DNA of 64,000 bases from Trichoplusia ni. Lineage: Eukaryota; Arthropoda; Insecta; Lepidoptera; Noctuidae. Position 1 is the stretch's first letter; each line of letters starts with the position of its first letter. The notes beneath the pieces are model-generated. The model was not told the DNA's origin. It was given only the letters and a program-made list of their open reading frames with translations, and did not search any database. Positions 12,046 through 24,005 of the stretch are shown piece after piece. The stretch spans positions 3,023,589 to 3,087,588 of the forward strand of contig NC_039495.1 of assembly GCF_003590095.1 (NCBI RefSeq), written 5' to 3'. The position numbers and the translations under genes were made by a program.

Positions 12046-14093
12046 CCAAGCTAGAAATTATTTAGGTATATTTTAAATCTAAACCTTAAGACTCTCTTTC
12101 GTTCTGGAATCAGTAAATTAAAATGCCTTGCGATACCGAGGCAATTCCTAACAAAAATACTAAAAAACCTGCATCCAAGAATGCAGTTGATTCATATGCC
12201 GTCTGGATCCAACAATGACTCATTTACCCTCAAAATTGTGTCAAATTTCCCAGAAATCAATTTTACGGGACTTTTTGGACCCTTTTTTTCTTAGAATAAA
12301 GACAAAGGATGTGTTTACTGATTCACTAAACAACCCTTACTAAGAATTCATAAAGGAAGATTGAGGATAGTGTGCAAGCAAGATACGGCTACGCGCAATG
12401 TAGAGCGCTCTCTCACTTCCGCAAAAACAAGTCTTTTTTTGAATGTCTTAGTAGAAGTTCAGGTAGAAAGTAAAGTTAATTATCTGAGTCATTAACGTAT
12501 GATTAACAAGTATTTAGAATGTTTGTTAAGAGTTTAGATCCTTTAACACTCTTTAAATGATGAGTGTACTTTTAATAATGCATGCGTGCATGAGGCATAC
12601 AATCGCGTGTATTGTCTGCCCTAATTTTTAATTGATGTTTGAATGCTAAGGGCATGTAGTCATTTGGTTGTTGTGTATGTTTATTATTAGATGTTTTAAC
12701 GGTCGACTGTTAAGAATAATTATTATTTAATTTTACTTGGTAATCATAAACAGCTTGATAATTTATGATATCTCTCCCAATTACTTTTTTTTTACACACT
12801 TTCAAGTACTTAGAACTTAAAAGAAGTATTAGAACAAGCCAAAGCATCAAAACTTGACCTTTCTTGATAAAAATCAAGGCCGCGAACAGTACTAATAAAA
12901 AAACCTTATATCTATAATTAAGTATCATAAAAAATAACTTATTAATGGTGTATCATAAATAGGTAGAGTTAAAAATAATAGCAAAATGAAATGGCTCAGC
13001 TGATGCTGCAACGGGTTTTTCGCTCAGACACTTCCTTTCCTTTAGAAATAAGATGGGAGTTGAGACATTACTGATAATACCAGCCGCAAGCAAGGATTTG
13101 GTGTGCTGACTTACACCACTTGACTATAAAATGACAAGCCTCAATATTTTAAGGCTACGCCACGCAATGACTACTTCGCGACCTAAAAGGCCTAAAATTA
13201 CACAACGGACAAACCGGAATAAAAACCAGGTCAGCTGATCCTCAGGTTAACATTTGCACATCGGTATGTGACACCAAATAGCACCCACGTCACATGTCAA
13301 ACAGTTATAGACGTAGAACATAGTTGAATAGGTGGAAGTGCCTCTTGCCATTGATTCATTAGCCCAGACCAATAATTCAAATTTAGATTTAGATTTTGAG
13401 TTGTTTGTGCAATATATTTGAGTGATTCGTCAATATATAAGTGCAACTTTTTTACAGGCCCACCATCCAAGATTATTTTTAAACTTATGCGTTGGCAGAC
13501 TCTCTTTGTTTTTATTATCTACCCAAATGTGAAAGGAACAAATTACGCCTCAAAAAGATTTTGAGCTTAGTTATAAAATAAAACTTTTATTAAATGTAAT
13601 GTGATACATGCTTAGGTTGATCGCCACCTCCCAATAAGGACACACGCACGTAGCCAGCGCCACTTCCTTTAACTTTTTTGTTCTATGATTATTTATGGCA
13701 CTTTTAAAAAGGATAGCGGATCTCCTTACTGTAAACTTTTCTGTCAAACTATTCTGTGTTGCAAATATTTTAAATTGATATTGAACCTTCTCGTTAATAT
13801 AATAAGGTATCTTTTACGTTAAACGTACTAGTTTTATATGATTAGTAGTGGTGTTAGTACATCCACCCACGTTTGATATTTTAAGGTTGATTGATAACTC
13901 GAAACTGTCATTGGATTTTAGGTCATATGAATGGCCAATAGTAAAATACAAAGAAAAGAAAGTAGCATTCTCTTTTGAAAATATTCGTATTTAAAAACTT
14001 TTAACTAATGCGTCCAATAGCGCATCTTATGATCAATTCTATATCTAGAAATAGTTGAGGTTAAAGCGTCAAATTATAATATCGATATGGAAT

Positions 14094-14145
14094 TTCGGCC
14101 AAGGGCGAGTCCGGTTCATGACACTGAGAGTTCCGTACAAACAGG
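14094..14145 (+). repeat. Interspersed repeat family E, internally deleted
   Basis: TTTCGGCCAAGGGCGAGTCC joins almost directly to GACACTGAGAGTTCCGTAC. The start and a more internal block seen at 41903-42470 are here brought together. Confidence 0.5.
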
Positions 14146-15029
14146 CTAAGACAAATAAACATGGTCAACCGCCAACCATACCGTAACAACCATTCCTAAC
14201 TGTACCTATAGCTATCATGGTTGCGGGTTTTTATATGATTCTAGTAATAAAATCCCACAAATACAACGCTATTTAGTCTCAAACTATGCAGAGGTTTTAC
14301 TATCTAAATACATACATATAGTAGAGAAATTACACCCATACACAGAGCAAATGAACATGCTCATCAGGCAAACATTTGTCCTTAATGGGTATCAAACTTA
14401 CAACCTCCGTTACAGCAATTAGGACAACTAACCACTAGACCAACGGTAAAGAACCAAACAGGCAAAACTCTCAAATCAGCCTGTCATTCACTACCAACCA
14501 ATAAGGTTCATGTACCTAACTGTTAATTAAAAGGCAACGACCTTTATACCAAACAATACCCTCTTTTGACGCAATCGAGTAAATACAAGCAATCATCAAT
14601 CAAAACGTCAAACTATTATAAAATAAAAATATACAGAACAAACATTGTTATTGTACGTAAACTATGATGACCTCACAATAATTTAAAACCACTTCCTGGC
14701 AGATACGCGATATCATTAATAACAATATCTAGGTAACTTCCAAACCTTGAACCAATAACTTACTAATTACTTGTTTAATTACTAGTAATTTTCGGTTAAT
14801 TAGCAACCTTCTAAACCAACTCAACCATTAAGTATTCAAGTTGCAAATATTTTTGTTTATTTAATTGTGATTGTAATTAAGTATTGATAAGTTTTTGTAA
14901 AAATTTAGAATGTTGCAAGCATTTGGTAAATTTATATTGGAGAGTGTTTATGGTGGGCCATGATCGTAGTTAGAAAGCAGGAATATATGTGTTGGCCTTT
15001 AATACTATAAGTACATACTTTATTATTCA

Positions 15030-15280
15030 CTAGCTGTTGCCCGCGACTTCGTCCCCGTGGGTAGAAGATATGAGTTATGATTTATAACTGCCCTGTTTTT
15101 TCTACATTTCCCATTGTATCTTCGCTCCTATTAGTCGTAGCGTGATGGTTTACAGCCTAAAGCCTTCCTCGATTAATGGTCTATTCAACACAAAAAGAAT
15201 TTTTCAATTTGGACCAGTAGTTTCTGAGATTAGCGCGTTCAAACAAACAAACTCTTCAGCTTTATATATTAGTATAGATT
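15030..15280 (+). mobile_element. Short non-LTR retroelement fragment, family A
   Basis: Full-length family copy from CTAGCTGTTGCCCGCG to TTAGTATAGATT. It includes the internal GTAGCGTGATGGTTTACAGC and CAAACAAACAAACTCTTCAG blocks. Confidence 0.8.
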
Positions 15281-15420
15281 TACATTGTAATTCTCATATA
15301 GGAATTGTATTTAAAAGTGAGATCTATATTGCTTTATCTGACTTCTACTAGGACAAATATTTTAAAAGTAGCAACTTATATCTATTAAAAATCCCTAAAT
15401 TATCCCATGTCACAAAAAAA

Positions 15421-15618
15421 AAACGATTCCTCAATACGGAATTGACTCGTGGTATCGCGCGGAGTTTCACGAGCATGATAGTTGCATGCACAAGGAAACC
15501 CAGACTCTGGACAAGCATTTGTGGGTAACAAAAGCTTGTCCAACACAGGGATCGAACCTGAGACACGTCATGTAGTTCGTTTTGCGTGGTAACCTATAGC
15601 ACTCGGCTATCCGTGCAC
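15421..15618 (-). mobile_element. tRNA-derived SINE, near full length
   Basis: Runs in reverse from ACGATTCCTCAATACGG through CCCAGACTCTGGACAAGC and the B-box (GGGATCGAACCTGAGACAC) to the head (ACTCGGCTATCCGTGC). It lies about 140 bp beyond a family A fragment. Confidence 0.8.
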
Positions 15619-15765
15619 TCGAATTTTATACAAATTATAAAGCAAAAACCCAATTAATAATTTTAGCTTCTCTTTCCAAATAATCATATTGAATGTAGAA
15701 TTATCTTCCTTTACCCACTTACATTTAATGATAACGGTACAGGAAAATTGACCTTCAAATATCCC

Positions 15766-16119
15766 ATCTGTCTGTCTGTTACGCTTTCACGTCTAAACCA
15801 CCGGTTTCAAGGTGTCGCTAGCTCTGAGGTCCCGGGTTCGATCCCCGGTCGGGTCAATGTAAAAATTCTACATTGTCTCGGGTCTGGGTGTTTGTGGTAC
15901 CTTCGTTGTATCTGAATTCCATAACACAAGTGCTTTAGCAACTTACTTAGGGTTCAAAGTTTGTGATGACGTCGGCAGAAAAAATGAAATTTGGTACAAA
16001 GATAGAGTTGACCTTGAGAAAGAAAATAGGATGGTTTTTATCCCGGACTTTTGAAGAGTTCTCTTGGAAACGAGATATAACCGACCTCGACGCGGGCGAA
16101 GCCGCGGGCGAAAAGCTAG
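15766..16119 (-). mobile_element. Non-LTR 3' end (family B) split by a nested SINE
   Basis: Family B sequence in reverse starts with TCTGTCTGTCTGTTACGC and resumes near 15976 with ATGAAATTTGGTACAAAG. It ends GCGGGCGAAAAGCTAG. The two halves are separated by a SINE (15802-15975). Forward copies of the intact form lie at 20261-20455 and 20998-21222. Confidence 0.75.
15802..15975 (+). mobile_element. Second tRNA-derived SINE family, nested insertion
   Basis: GAGGTCCCGGGTTCGATCCC is a clear pol III B-box. It is followed by GGTCTGGGTGTTTGTGGTAC and CATAACACAAGTGCTTTAGC, blocks of a different moth SINE from the common one here. It interrupts family B sequence, so it is the younger insertion. Confidence 0.7.
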
Positions 16120-16371
16120 TGAATAAATAAGTATTTAACTGTTCGTAGAATTAATAGTCAACGTTATTGGAATCCAGTGCTTCCTCAGTTTAACTATGAT
16201 TCATGATGGAGGTCGGGTTAATAACCTCAATCTCTGAGGCACTGTGTTAGGTGATAATTTATCTGTTGTATAACTCTATATGTACTGAGTGGTCTGGTAT
16301 TGTCCGATAAGAGTTTGTCAAGTGGGATTTAGTAGTAGAAAATTTATAGTTTCGTATTGGGCAGGACATTT

Positions 16372-16576
16372 TTTTAACGACTCCCGCTCTGTGGAATTTA
16401 ATCCTTGTGTCGCGGGGGGTTTTCATAAATATACTAATCACATGCACAAAGACACCCAAACTCAGGCCATGTATTCGTGGTTTACAAAAATGCTTGTCCT
16501 ACGCGGGGATCGAATCAGCGACACGATGGGCGCAGTGATTTTGGTGGGTAAACTCAACCGCTACGGCTATCCGTGC
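16372..16576 (-). mobile_element. tRNA-derived SINE, near full length
   Basis: ACGACTCCCGCTCTGTGGAA, CTTGTGTCGCGGGGGG, CACATGCACAAAGACACCC, CTACGCGGGGATCGAATC and CTACGGCTATCCGTGCA follow in order. Complete head and tail in reverse. Confidence 0.85.
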
Positions 16577-17252
16577 AGTCAAAATATAAAGGGAGTTCCA
16601 TTCATTCCTAATACTGTCACATTTAAGAAAAAAACCTAGTATTTCTCTCCAATTGTTTTCAAATCGCCGTTATACAATAAAGTTAATTATAAAACGAAAA
16701 TATCTTAATTTTATTTTTACGTAATACTAATTTCGAGTACCTAAAAACTCCGACGCCTGCCAATCTCCAAACCCAATTAAAGAGACGCTAAGAAAGTGAG
16801 AAATAAAAAAAGGGAATTTATAACCGTGCCTTAACTTTAACTAACACGAATTTATCTTTAAATCCACATTTATTTCGTTCCCCCTCATTAGTTAGGGAAA
16901 AAATAATTTAATTCGCCAATAGGCCCTCCCGTACACCCCATCAGACAATCACTAATTACCCCCGAGTAAGCTATACAAATCGCCGAAAATGTTTACTAAT
17001 TTACAAAAAAGGCGAAAAAAAAAATTTTTTTTCACTCGCCAAATGAACTTATTTAGCTCAAGAGGGATTTAATAAAGATTTTTCACGGGTTCTCTCTTCG
17101 ACGAAGTTTTTAGGGTACCGTGGTAGGTGTGTTAAAACGATTTTATTGAAGTTTATTCATTTTGAATTCATCTAAAGAAATATTAAAACTAAAGCTATTG
17201 TATTGTCACGCAAATATTTGTAACAATTTAATTGAGCAAACAAAATAATAAG

Positions 17253-17460
17253 TCTATCTATACTAATATATAATGCTGAAGAGTTTGTTTGTTTGAACGC
17301 GCTAATCTCAGGAACTAACGGTTCGAATTGAAAAAATATTTTTGTGTTAAATAGACCATTTATCAAGGAATGCTATAGGCTATATAACATCACGCTGCGA
17401 CTAATAGGGAAAATATGGAAAAATTCTAACCCCGTGGACGAAGTCGCGTTCAACAGCTAG
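17253..17460 (-). mobile_element. Short non-LTR retroelement fragment, family A
   Basis: Reverse copy: CTATACTAATATATAATGC through GAACGCGCTAATCTCAGGAA to GCGTTCAACAGCTAG. It lacks part of the GC-rich end block. Confidence 0.8.
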
Positions 17461-18165
17461 TAATATGACTTATAAGTATGACTTAGCTTATAATTCATTG
17501 GAGGAAATAATTATTTATAATTATGAACTGCAACTCAATTACTCATACTATATACTATTCTAGTAACTATTTAATAAAAAAAATGGTGGAAATTTTTCAA
17601 AAACAAAAAAAATACATTGCTTTTATTTAACACAAACCAAGACCGCACTTTTGCGCTCATGTGTGCACTTTTATGTACACACATAAGCTTGAATTTCAGA
17701 AACCCTTCCTTTCCAAATTCTTTTACAATTAATATTTCTTTTCTCACAATTAAACTCGATATACATACATATTTCGTTCACGCTAGCTTTCAACATATCA
17801 TACGGAACCTTGCTTATAAAATCGACTCCACAAACTTTTCTTTCCGACTTTTTTCACTGGCGACTAATCTCAGCGATATTTCTCGCGTCGCAGATTGAAT
17901 TAGTGCACAAACGCACCTCGTTTCGATGAGGAAACACGATTAAATAACTTATGTTGACAGATAAGAATAAATCTACATATTTTCGTATATAAATGGAGTT
18001 GCAAATACAAGCAGTTTTTTTAATAAAAATAAGAGTTTTCAAAGCAACAGAATTAAAAAAAAAATACTGGTACAATGTGATCAGTTGATAACGTTTTGGC
18101 CCATTTATTTTATGCGTCTAAAATATTCACACGCAAATATAATCTATACTTCTATATACTTACTT

Positions 18166-18377
18166 ACTAATATATAAAGCTGAAGAGTTTGTTTGTTTGA
18201 ACGCGCTAATCTCAGGAACTACTGGTCCAAATTGAAAAATTCTTTTTGTGTTGAATAGACCATTCATCGAGGAAGGCTTTAGGCTAAACCATCACGCTGC
18301 GACTAATAGGAGCGAAGATAGGTACATCATAACTTATAACTTCTACCCACGGGAACGAAGTCGCGGGCAACAGCTAG
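18166..18377 (-). mobile_element. Short non-LTR retroelement fragment, family A
   Basis: Reverse copy from ACTAATATATAAAGCTG to GGGCAACAGCTAG, close to the family consensus. It lies about 700 bp from the copy at 17253. Confidence 0.8.
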
Positions 18378-20260
18378 TTATACTATAAGGGCTGATTACT
18401 ACGATAGGTCACAGCAGGCTGCCGATTTCAGATTCCAATATATGGGATAAAGATATCTTCGCAATATGTTTAATGCAATTATTTATTGCAGACCATAATG
18501 TTACATAGGAAGTCAATTATTGAGATCAGCAGTGTCATATAATAATTAAGAAAATACGGACATCCTATTTTTAAAATGTCACTTTAGTCTAGTATCTAGT
18601 AGGGATCACACTTGGCCACGTGCGTGCAAATCCATACATATAACCGTAAACCAACGAATACAGGTACATACCATTCAAAGGACTAACAATTCTGAGAATC
18701 TTAACCCTCTTACTTATAGTTTAATCTCAAAACAACAAACAAAAAAAGCGAACAATAAAAATCTTAGACATTTTTAATTCCAAGCATTGAGTAAAAACAT
18801 TAAGAGACAAGAAACCACCTTCCACGTAGACCAATGATCTTAAATTAACGTCGCGAGGGGGTCTAATCGACCATTTTTTTCCCGCCTGATTACGAAAGGC
18901 TAATATTGAACCCCCTTTCGCTCAAACAAATGTTAACCCTTTATTCGCGCTTTCCCCTTTCGAAAAAAACCCATAAAATATATCTAATTAAAAAATATCC
19001 GCGTCTAAGGCCTGACGCTCATAAAGAATGTCAATTAAGCTTGCGACGTTTTTTTTTTTCTTTTGGTGAGTATAATTTTTTTTTCGTAATATTTTCTGTC
19101 GTTCCGCGGCCGGCAAGGGTTAAGATAGCGAAATTAGTATCGGTATGAAATATTGAGTAATTTAATATTTGTAGGTGGGTGGTTCTGACCCTTTTTTCCG
19201 TTTGATGTTCGTTTTTTTTTTAATCAAGATTAACAATGGGGTGGGTTAAGTTATGTATTATTTTATATTTTTAATTCGGAGCGTGTGCTCTTTATTGTTC
19301 AAAGATTGAGAGAGGCTGCAAGGTGTAGTTTTTTTAGCACAGCATTTGTACCACTTAGCTTCTAAACCTGATTGACTGAACTTAATTAAAGCACAGACTT
19401 GAGGAGGTAAACTTGAGCTAAAATTCTCGTTTATAGATTACAAAAACCGATATTTTTATGTACCTTACACTGCTTGATAAAACAAAATCTTTCAAAAATG
19501 TGGAAGTTACGATCATACTCACAAAATGCATATATTATACGATTTTAACAAATACACTTAAGATTCATTCCACATACTTTTAACACACCACAAAATTCTT
19601 TAGAGGTCATTGCCACAAGTTAAGGAAAACCGAGCTAGAATTCAATGTCATGGTTACACCATAATTGCGTTAATTATGTCATAGTTTAAGCTAAAAGCTG
19701 ATGTAAGGAAATATCCTTAGTATAATAAAATTACAATAATACCATAACTTACATGTCCTATTTTTAAACTAGGGCTATCTCTCATATAGGAAAGGATCGG
19801 AATTAATCACCACGCTAGCTCACTGCGGGTTGGCGATTGCAGATTCCAATATTTGGGATCCAGATTCCTCTGAGACTTTACTGATATAATTTAAGCGGTG
19901 AACAAATACATCGTGAAAAAATCTAGATTCAAAATATTGAACTTTTTTTTCTGCTTATGGCAATCTGCTAATTGTTTTAGCAATTTCTGCCAGTGTCGTG
20001 TAATGACCACACATGGGTACTTTGAGATATTACTGACTGGAACATAAGTGTCTTTTTGGCAGGATTTCGGTGTCTAGAACAACAAAAAATAAATGTTAGT
20101 AGTAATTAATACTTATCCGATTGAACTGAAATATTGACAGAATATGTATATTGAGTGACAATGCAATGTTAGGACATGACATAGAACTGATTTGATGCTG
20201 GAACTGGAATTGGGCCATAGATGCTAAGACACGATTGACTGTAAATTCATTTATAGTCTA

Positions 20261-20455
20261 CTAGCTTTTCGCCCGCGGCTTCGCCCGCGTCGATATCGGT
20301 TATATCGCGTTTCCAAAAAAACTCTTCAAAAGTCCGGGATAAAAACTATCCTACGTTCTTTCTCTGTACCAAATTTCATTAAAATCAGTTCAGTGGTTTA
20401 GACGTGAAAGCGTAACAGACAGACAGAGTTACTTTCGCATTTATAATATTAGTAT
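20261..20455 (+). mobile_element. Non-LTR 3' end, family B
   Basis: CTAGCTTTTCGCCCGCGG through AAAAGTCCGGGATAAAAAC and TTAGACGTGAAAGCGTAACA to ATTTATAATATTAGTA. Complete copy. Confidence 0.8.
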
Positions 20456-20997
20456 CGATTTGAGTCCTTAGTCCAAGGCAAATAATACGAGATAGCCAGG
20501 CTGTGAGGAATGTATAAGCCGGTAATTCTAATTATATTGTTAATAATTAAAACGGTCTCTTTAAGGTCACCGTGTTATTAGGTTATCATTCGTTTCTCAG
20601 TTCAAAAGGTCAGAATGCACTGATTGCAGACTTATCCAATAGATACTAATAATACCACTTGCCTATTTTATATTATCTTTGCAACGTGTACTAGATAATG
20701 GAATTGTTAGGGGACGTCCCGGATTCATTTTCCTTTGTACTGTTTACTTATGGTATTGGTGAAGATAATTGGAAAACATACGAGAGCTATCCCTTAGAAG
20801 TGCAACACTTAAATATTAATTTTGTAGAAACATACCTTGATAAACAATTTCCATTTCGAAGAAGTGTTTTCAAAAACCTGTCAATTGCGAGTCAGACTCG
20901 TGACGTGGGTTTCGTACGAGTAGACGAAAGAAAGTCCAATTTTCAGAAGAAATGATCTATCCTATTTATGTCTTCATCTAGCATTGCCTTTATTTTA

Positions 20998-21222
20998 CTA
21001 GCTTATGCCCGCGGCTTCGCCCGCGTCGAGGTCGGTTATATCGCGTTTCCAAGAGAACTCTTAAAAAGTCCGGGATAAAAACTATTTTGTTCTTTCTCAA
21101 GGTCAACTCTATCTCTGTACAAAATTTCATTAAAAACGGTTCAGTGGTTTAGACGTGAAAGCGTAACAGACAGACAGACAGACAGACAGACAGAGTTACT
21201 TTCACATTTATAATATTAGTAA
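20998..21222 (+). mobile_element. Non-LTR 3' end, family B, with expanded GACA tract
   Basis: CTAGCTTATGCCCGCGG to TTATAATATTAGTAA. The internal GACA repeat (about 21166-21193) has expanded to roughly seven units, against about three in the copy at 20261. Confidence 0.8.
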
Positions 21223-21310
21223 GGATTGTCTTAGTGGCAACAGATATAATATATATCATTTGTGAAAATTTCAACTTAGATTTTTATAATAACTATCGTG
21301 AGACTGATTC

Positions 21311-21485
21311 ATTATTAAATGATGTAACGGTTTAATCACGCGTATTTATCGGGGTAGCCCGACTAGTTTCGGACCCAACCGGAGTCCTTAATCATGAGCA
21401 GGCGCGGCGGGATCGAGAGACGAATCTGCGATCGTGAGTTCGACTCGCGATCCCGAGTGAGTAAACCGTTACATCATTTAATAAT
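21311..21485. mobile_element. MITE-like element with 24-bp terminal inverted repeats
   Basis: The ends are ATTATTAAATGATGTAACGG plus TTTA and its exact reverse complement, 175 bp apart. The core contains CGCGTATTTATCGGGGTAGC on the left and TCGCGATCCCGAGTGAGTAA on the right. There is no coding capacity. Some outer bases could be a target-site duplication rather than element. A left-end relic lies at 1794-1850, so the family is mobile or was. Confidence 0.75.
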
Positions 21486-21820
21486 TCAACTTAGATTTCT
21501 AAATTTATTTCACTTTCACGTTCGTTTTGTCCCCAAAAACCAGTAAAAGATTTGTGTATTAATAAAGTTCATTTTGCTATAGACATCCTGTCACCAAGCA
21601 ACATACATACTTAAATTACTTTGCACTTCGAAACATAATCACAAAACGACTTATTGATATTAAGTAAGTCACTCAAGCATCTTATCTAATAATGAAACAA
21701 TAGATTTTCATTATCAAAGTGATAAAGTTTTATTTTGATATAATTATAGACTTGACAATAAAATGAAGACGAGAACCTTTTATTGTATGAGTTAGTGACG
21801 AAATCGTTGAAGTCATCATT

Positions 21821-22060
21821 GGCCTAGCCTTTTCCCAACTATGTTGGGGTCGGCTACCAGTCTAACCGGTTCCAGCTAAGTACCAGTGTTTTACAAGGAG
21901 CGACTGCCTATCTGACCTCCTCAACCCAGTTACCTGGGCAACACGATACCCCTTGGTTAGACTGGTTGTCAGACTTTTTCAAGCTTCTGACTACTTGTAA
22001 CGACTGTCAAAGATGTAGGAATAACAGTCGGGACCCACAATTTAACTTGTCTTCCGAAAG
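21821..22060 (-). mobile_element. 5S-derived SINE, lacking the 5S head
   Basis: The reverse strand matches the body and 3' end of the element at 54954-55265: GGCCTAGCCTTTTCCCAACT, CAAGGAGCGACTGCCTATCT and GACTGTCAAAGATGTAGGAA. It stops before the 5S-like region, which fits 5' truncation. Confidence 0.7.
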
Positions 22061-22228
22061 GTATTCATAAAAATGAGGCAGTATACTATTATGATATACG
22101 GAACTAATTTAGTTCAAAAATCGCATTAGATGCGCTATAATAGTTTAATTTCATAGATCTTATTTGACACGGTATTATTGATTTGTATTTTAACTTCCTA
22201 GTCTAAAGATCTTTTAATATATTTCATA

Positions 22229-22476
22229 CTAGCTGTTGCCCGCGACTTCGTCCGCGTGGTTAGAAGGTATAAGTTATGTTTTATACCTGCCCTGTTTTTT
22301 CCACATTTTCCATTGTGTCTTAGTCGCAGCGTGATGGTATATAGCCTAAAACCTTCCTCGATAAATGGTCTATTGAACACAAAAATATTTTTCCAATTTG
22401 AACCAGTAGTTCCTGAGATTAGTGCGTTCAAACAAACACACAGACAAACTCTTCGGCTTTATATATTAGTATAGAT
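22229..22476 (+). mobile_element. Short non-LTR retroelement fragment, family A
   Basis: CTAGCTGTTGCCCGCGAC to TTAGTATAGATA. An extra CACACAGACAAA segment sits in the 3' simple-sequence block. Confidence 0.8.
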
Positions 22477-22582
22477 AACATTAAGATCTTTTTAAACCAT
22501 GACAGACAACGAGTAAAAAAAATGGATTCGAAATCCCAGACCCCCAATAAGCAAGGCTGATACTCACTTACATAATATCAGT

Positions 22583-22760
22583 CTATTGACGTCCCACTGC
22601 TGTGCATAGGCCTCTTCCCGTAAAAGGTAGGTTTTGGGCAATTCACTATCATCATCATCATCATCCACAGCCTTTATCCTCCCACTGCTGGGCATAGGCC
22701 TCCCCTTTTTCGTGCCAATTCCTACGGTCCTGTGCTAGCCTCATCCAGACTCGACCCACT
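22583..22760 (-). mobile_element. Two RTE-like retrotransposon 3' ends in series
   Basis: First CCCACTGCTGTGCATAGGCC. Then a second terminus: an ATC microsatellite from about 22648, CCACAGCCTTTATCCTCCC, and CACTGCTGGGCATAGGCCTC, running on to about 22760. Both are in reverse. Confidence 0.7.
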
Positions 22761-23430
22761 ATAGTTTCATAGAATTCAGTGATATATTGAACGTTTTTAT
22801 TATTGTTTGAAAGCATATAAACTATATTACTTTTATTCCTACCTATCGCTGCACGAGATTGTAGAGCAATCTAAACAGACTCGTCATAGATACAATGTGT
22901 ATTGTGGGTAGCAGATACGGTAGCGGGTACCGGGTAGTAGGTAGTGTATTTATGTAAGATAGCAACTATATCGGAACGATGTATTCACACCAAGCGTGCT
23001 GAAAGTTCGCCATAGTTGGAGGAACGCGATGCCGTTTGGAATAGTGTGGACATGCCTTTAAAAATAAAGTTAGTTTTAATGTATTAATTTGTACGTGTAT
23101 TTTGATGAGTATATGTCTAATATCATAGGGTTTTTTTTGATAAGTAATTTATCAATGAAGTTGTAAAACTAGTGTACATTCATTTGCCATGCTTGCCATC
23201 CTGTCGGGAAAATGATTCATTAAGAAATCAATCAAGAATTCTAAAAAATTAAGTTTTTTTTGCAATTGCTAACCGTCTTACCTTAGTTTCATGCTGTTTA
23301 ATGGAAATAGGCCTCGAACAATTCTTGCCTCATCTCAATAGAAATGAGTGGTGATAATAGTAGATAATTCGTAGGAACACTCTCAGTTTAAAATTCAGTT
23401 ACAAAAAACATAGGTCCCTCACTAATTACC

Positions 23431-23580
23431 TAATATTCACAAATATTCAAATCACATGCACAAAGACACCCAGACCCAGGACAAGCATTCGTGGATCACA
23501 CAAGTACTTGTCCTAACCGGATATCGAAGCCTCGACACATTGCACAAAGTGGTCACCTAAACCGACCTAAACCAGAGTCA
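23431..23580 (-). mobile_element. tRNA-derived SINE, partial
   Basis: ACATGCACAAAGACACCCAG, AGGACAAGCATTCGTGGATC and ATATCGAAGCCTCGACACA, in reverse. The head is decayed. Confidence 0.7.
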
Positions 23581-23924
23581 CATCACCATAGTCAGATCTC
23601 CCAGTTTCTCACCCACCCACCACATTGTTCCTCCCAGATGCAGCTATGTATTTATTTATTTACCACCTAGCATCGGTGACAGCCATTTTGTTTATCAACT
23701 AACGAACGATGCATGTTTGTGAATCGCAACTGAGATGTTTGATCTAGCCATGTGTATGGAGTTTGTTAGTTTAATCATTTTCGAGGTACCTAAATGAAAA
23801 TATAACTTAAAGGAAATCTGTTTTGTGACTGTATTTAAAACCAGCATTGATTAAAGATACGGTTTTAATTATTATTCATAGAGATTTTAATTAGGTGAGT
23901 ACGTACCCCATACCCGATTCGTAC

Positions 23925-24005
23925 TTGGCCAGTTTTAGTTTTACTATCACAGTTCATAAGGTACAGCCAGGTCACGAACGGACGGACATCGGTGCCTTAG
24001 TAAAA
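23925..24005 (+). repeat. Interspersed repeat family E, fragment
   Basis: ACTATCACAGTTCATAAGG, then TACAGCCAGGTCACGAACGG, then ACATCGGTGCCTTAGTAA. Confidence 0.6.

Larger units (their letters stand above)
7813..15029. other. Intergenic, no supported gene
   Basis: AT-rich sequence with SINE and retroelement remnants listed separately. A minus-strand open frame at 7877-8089 looks like a decayed retroelement reading frame and has no start or splice context. The remainder shows nothing I can name. Confidence 0.4.
16120..22228. other. Intergenic, repeat-rich
   Basis: No supported gene. Besides the listed repeats, 16760-17090 is a non-repetitive stretch with several C/G-rich short words in AT-rich DNA, and 18840-19140 is similar. 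Repeat family G (GATTCCAATAT.TGGGAT) occurs at about 18395-18470 and 19795-19870. An 85-codon ORF at 20698-20955 lacks any supporting context. Confidence 0.4.

Noticed and set aside
15825..15860. tRNA T-arm (GGTTCGATCCC) suggesting a tRNA gene
   Set aside because: Only the B-box half is present; it belongs to a SINE nested in a retroelement end.
20698..20955. 85-codon + strand frame
   Set aside because: Looks moderately protein-like, but stands alone between retroelement fragments with no splice or regulatory support.
21166..21193. GACA tandem repeat as a CRISPR-like or satellite array
   Set aside because: Simple microsatellite expansion within a family B retroelement; no spacers.
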